From NCBI GenBank assembly GCA_003150755.1, contig QAMT01000002.1:1-64000 (forward strand): DNA of 64,000 bases. The letters run 5' to 3'. The DNA is from Phascolarctobacterium sp. (GTDB lineage Bacteria > Bacillota > Negativicutes > Acidaminococcales > Acidaminococcaceae). A program made the position numbers and the translations under genes. The notes below the pieces were generated by a model. That model was not told the DNA's origin and made no database searches. It worked only from the letters and a program-made list of their open reading frames with translations. This document shows, in pieces, positions 62,664 to 64,000 of this stretch. How positions within the stretch are numbered: position 1 is the first letter of the stretch; each line of letters begins with the position of its first letter.

Positions 62664-63863
62664 TTATTTTGCTTCACCGTCAGCCGCAGCTTCCGACCTG
62701 TCTGCAATAGTAGTATCAAGCTCGGCTTCTGTCATCGGTTCCGGGTTAACCAAAGCGCCTGCGGTAATCTTGCCGGTGCCTTCTACAACGAGGGTTTCAT
62801 CACCGTTCAGGCCGCTTTCAACCATCCACAAGCGTCCAACGCGCGGCCCAAGGGTAACTTCGCGCATTTCAACCGTGTTGTCTGCGCCGATAACATAAAC
62901 AAACTTTTTGTACATCATTTCTGTTACAGCACGCTGCGGAATCAAAATTGCATTATCACGGGTACCGGCGGTTGCCTGTACATGGGCAAACATGCCCGGC
63001 AAAAGCACGCGGTTCGGGTTTTCAAACAGGGCCTTAACCGTCAGCGTACCGGTGTTGTTGCTCAGCGCACGGTTAACCTCGGTAATGCGGCCGGGCAGCT
63101 GGTAGGTGCTGCCGTCGGCAAGCACAATGCTCAGGTTTTCCAAAGGCGCAGCCTCACCGCGTTCAACAGCGGCATTGGCCAGTTTTAAATATTCAGGCTC
63201 GGCAATGCTGAACTCTACAAATACCGGGTCGGTATTGGAGATTGTCGCCATTGTCGTCTGCCCGTCGGTAACATAGTTGCCAACTTCCAGCGCGGTGGTG
63301 TCAATGCGTCCGGTAAACGGAGCGGTAACGCTGGTTTCGCTCATATCAATCTGTGCGTTTTCCAAAAGCGCCTCTTGTGCATTTACCGAAGCCTGTGCCT
63401 GGTCGCGCGCCATAATGGCGTTATCCAGAACCTGTTTGGAAACGGCGCTCTGCTCGTACAGTTTTGTATAGCGCTCTGCATCAACAGAAGCATTTGCCAG
63501 AGCTGCGCGGGCATTGGCAAGGTTAGCCTGTGCCTGCAAAAGGTTTGCACGGTAGGTACGCGGGTCGATGGTGTAAAGCACCTGGCCCTGCTGAACCGTT
63601 TCGCCGCCATTAAAGTATTTGCCTGTAATCTGGCCGCTGACCTGTGCTTTAAGCTCCATTTCCTGCTGAGCCTGCACAAAACCGGTATAATCGTAAACAA
63701 GCGGCGTATCGCGCTTAATTACCTGCATGGACCTTACAAGCGTAGCCTGCGGGGCAGCCTGCTTTTCGCCGCCGCAGCCTGAAAATGCAGCCGCAGAAAC
63801 AGCAACTGCCACCGCCACGGCAGCAGCCCTTGCGCTTCTGTTCTTGCGCAAAAAGTTCAACAT
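62664..63863 (-). CDS. RND efflux periplasmic adaptor lipoprotein (AcrA-type)
   Basis: A 399-residue membrane-fusion protein. A signal of about 30 residues ends at the lipobox FSGC, so Cys30 is probably lipidated and anchored in the inner membrane. Lipoyl halves (YTGFVQAQQEMELKAQVSGQ and TVTAPFTGRIDTTALEVGN) flank a coiled-coil hairpin rich in Ala/Gln, followed by the beta-barrel domain. GGAGGAGG precedes the ATG. It is the first gene of the pump pair. Confidence 0.94.
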   Translation of the reverse strand: MLNFLRKNRSARAAAVAVAVAVSAAAFSGCGGEKQAAPQATLVRSMQVIKRDTPLVYDYTGFVQAQQEMELKAQVSGQITGKYFNGGETVQQGQVLYTIDPRTYRANLLQAQANLANARAALANASVDAERYTKLYEQSAVSKQVLDNAIMARDQAQASVNAQEALLENAQIDMSETSVTAPFTGRIDTTALEVGNYVTDGQTTMATISNTDPVFVEFSIAEPEYLKLANAAVERGEAAPLENLSIVLADGSTYQLPGRITEVNRALSNNTGTLTVKALFENPNRVLLPGMFAHVQATAGTRDNAILIPQRAVTEMMYKKFVYVIGADNTVEMREVTLGPRVGRLWMVESGLNGDETLVVEGTGKITAGALVNPEPMTEAELDTTIADRSEAAADGEAK

Positions 63864-63935
63864 AAATCTATTCCTCCTCCAACTTAAGTTTCAAGCATCA
63901 AAGCCAAAAAGACATACTTAAACCAAAGTAATATA

Positions 63936-63941
63936 ATTATA
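63936..63941 (-). promoter_or_regulatory. Candidate -10 box of the RND pump operon
   Basis: TATAAT on the minus strand, about 70 bases before the adaptor gene. No convincing -35 is seen, so an activator may be needed. A TetR or MarR regulator gene is not visible before the window edge. Confidence 0.35.
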
Positions 63942-64000
63942 TTCCACCAAAAGAAGAAACGCAAACCCCAATATAACTAAATTTCAGCACGCTTTCGCGA

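Overview
The window comes from a low-to-mid GC diderm Firmicute, most likely a Negativicute of the Acidaminococcaceae (Phascolarctobacterium-like). Gene order and regulators are firmicute-type: rpmG-secE-nusG-rplKA-rplJL-rpoBC, ctsR-clpC-radA-carD-yacL-ispDF-gltX-cysS-mrnC-thyX-rlmB-sigH, and T-box control. The window also encodes outer-membrane-type products: a type V autotransporter, an RND efflux pump with a lipoprotein adaptor, and an O-antigen-ligase-like protein. Methylmalonyl-CoA mutase beside a succinyl-CoA:acetate/propionate CoA-transferase points to succinate-to-propionate metabolism. The genus is an inference; no rRNA is present. Nearly all genes lie on the minus strand. The one clear plus-strand gene is the CDF metal exporter.

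Layout. 1-2332: mutase (5' part only) and CoA-transferase, with a long structured leader. 2915-7886: trimeric NAD-linked [FeFe] hydrogenase operon (NuoE-like, ATPase, ferredoxin, NuoF-like and catalytic subunits). 8002-11296: a likely redox/H2 signalling cluster containing a hydrogenase-like protein with altered active-site motifs, an RsbW-like ATPase, two DRTGG proteins and a PHP phosphoesterase. 11336-17001: O-antigen-ligase-like protein, folC, valS and its T-box. 17024-19894: feo ferrous iron uptake. 20055-21128: NiCo-type riboswitch and CDF exporter. 21183-26126: small HTH protein, a 210-nt fold-back element and a large autotransporter with a poly-G promoter. 26386-39146: transcription/translation super-cluster down from tuf. 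39286-39713: five tRNAs. 39814-43290: uppP, pfkA, an orphan BrxF-like ATPase and sigH. 43376-57649: housekeeping cluster and flavodiiron protein. 57682-63863: SbmA/YddA-like ABC transporter and RND pump.

How the parts work together. The hydrogenase couples ferredoxin and NAD(H) redox state to H2, and the adjacent putative sensor cluster may tune it. The flavodiiron protein and feo genes fit an anaerobe that needs iron and oxygen detoxification. The least ordinary signals are the autotransporter promoter, whose 17-bp spacer contains eight consecutive G (a plausible slippage switch); the 210-nt fold-back element at 21571-21780; the hydrogenase-like sensor cluster; a ClpC carrying an McsA-like zinc finger with no mcsA or mcsB nearby; and an isolated BREX-type BrxF homologue co-directional with phosphofructokinase. 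All similarity calls are from memory of the families; no database search was run.
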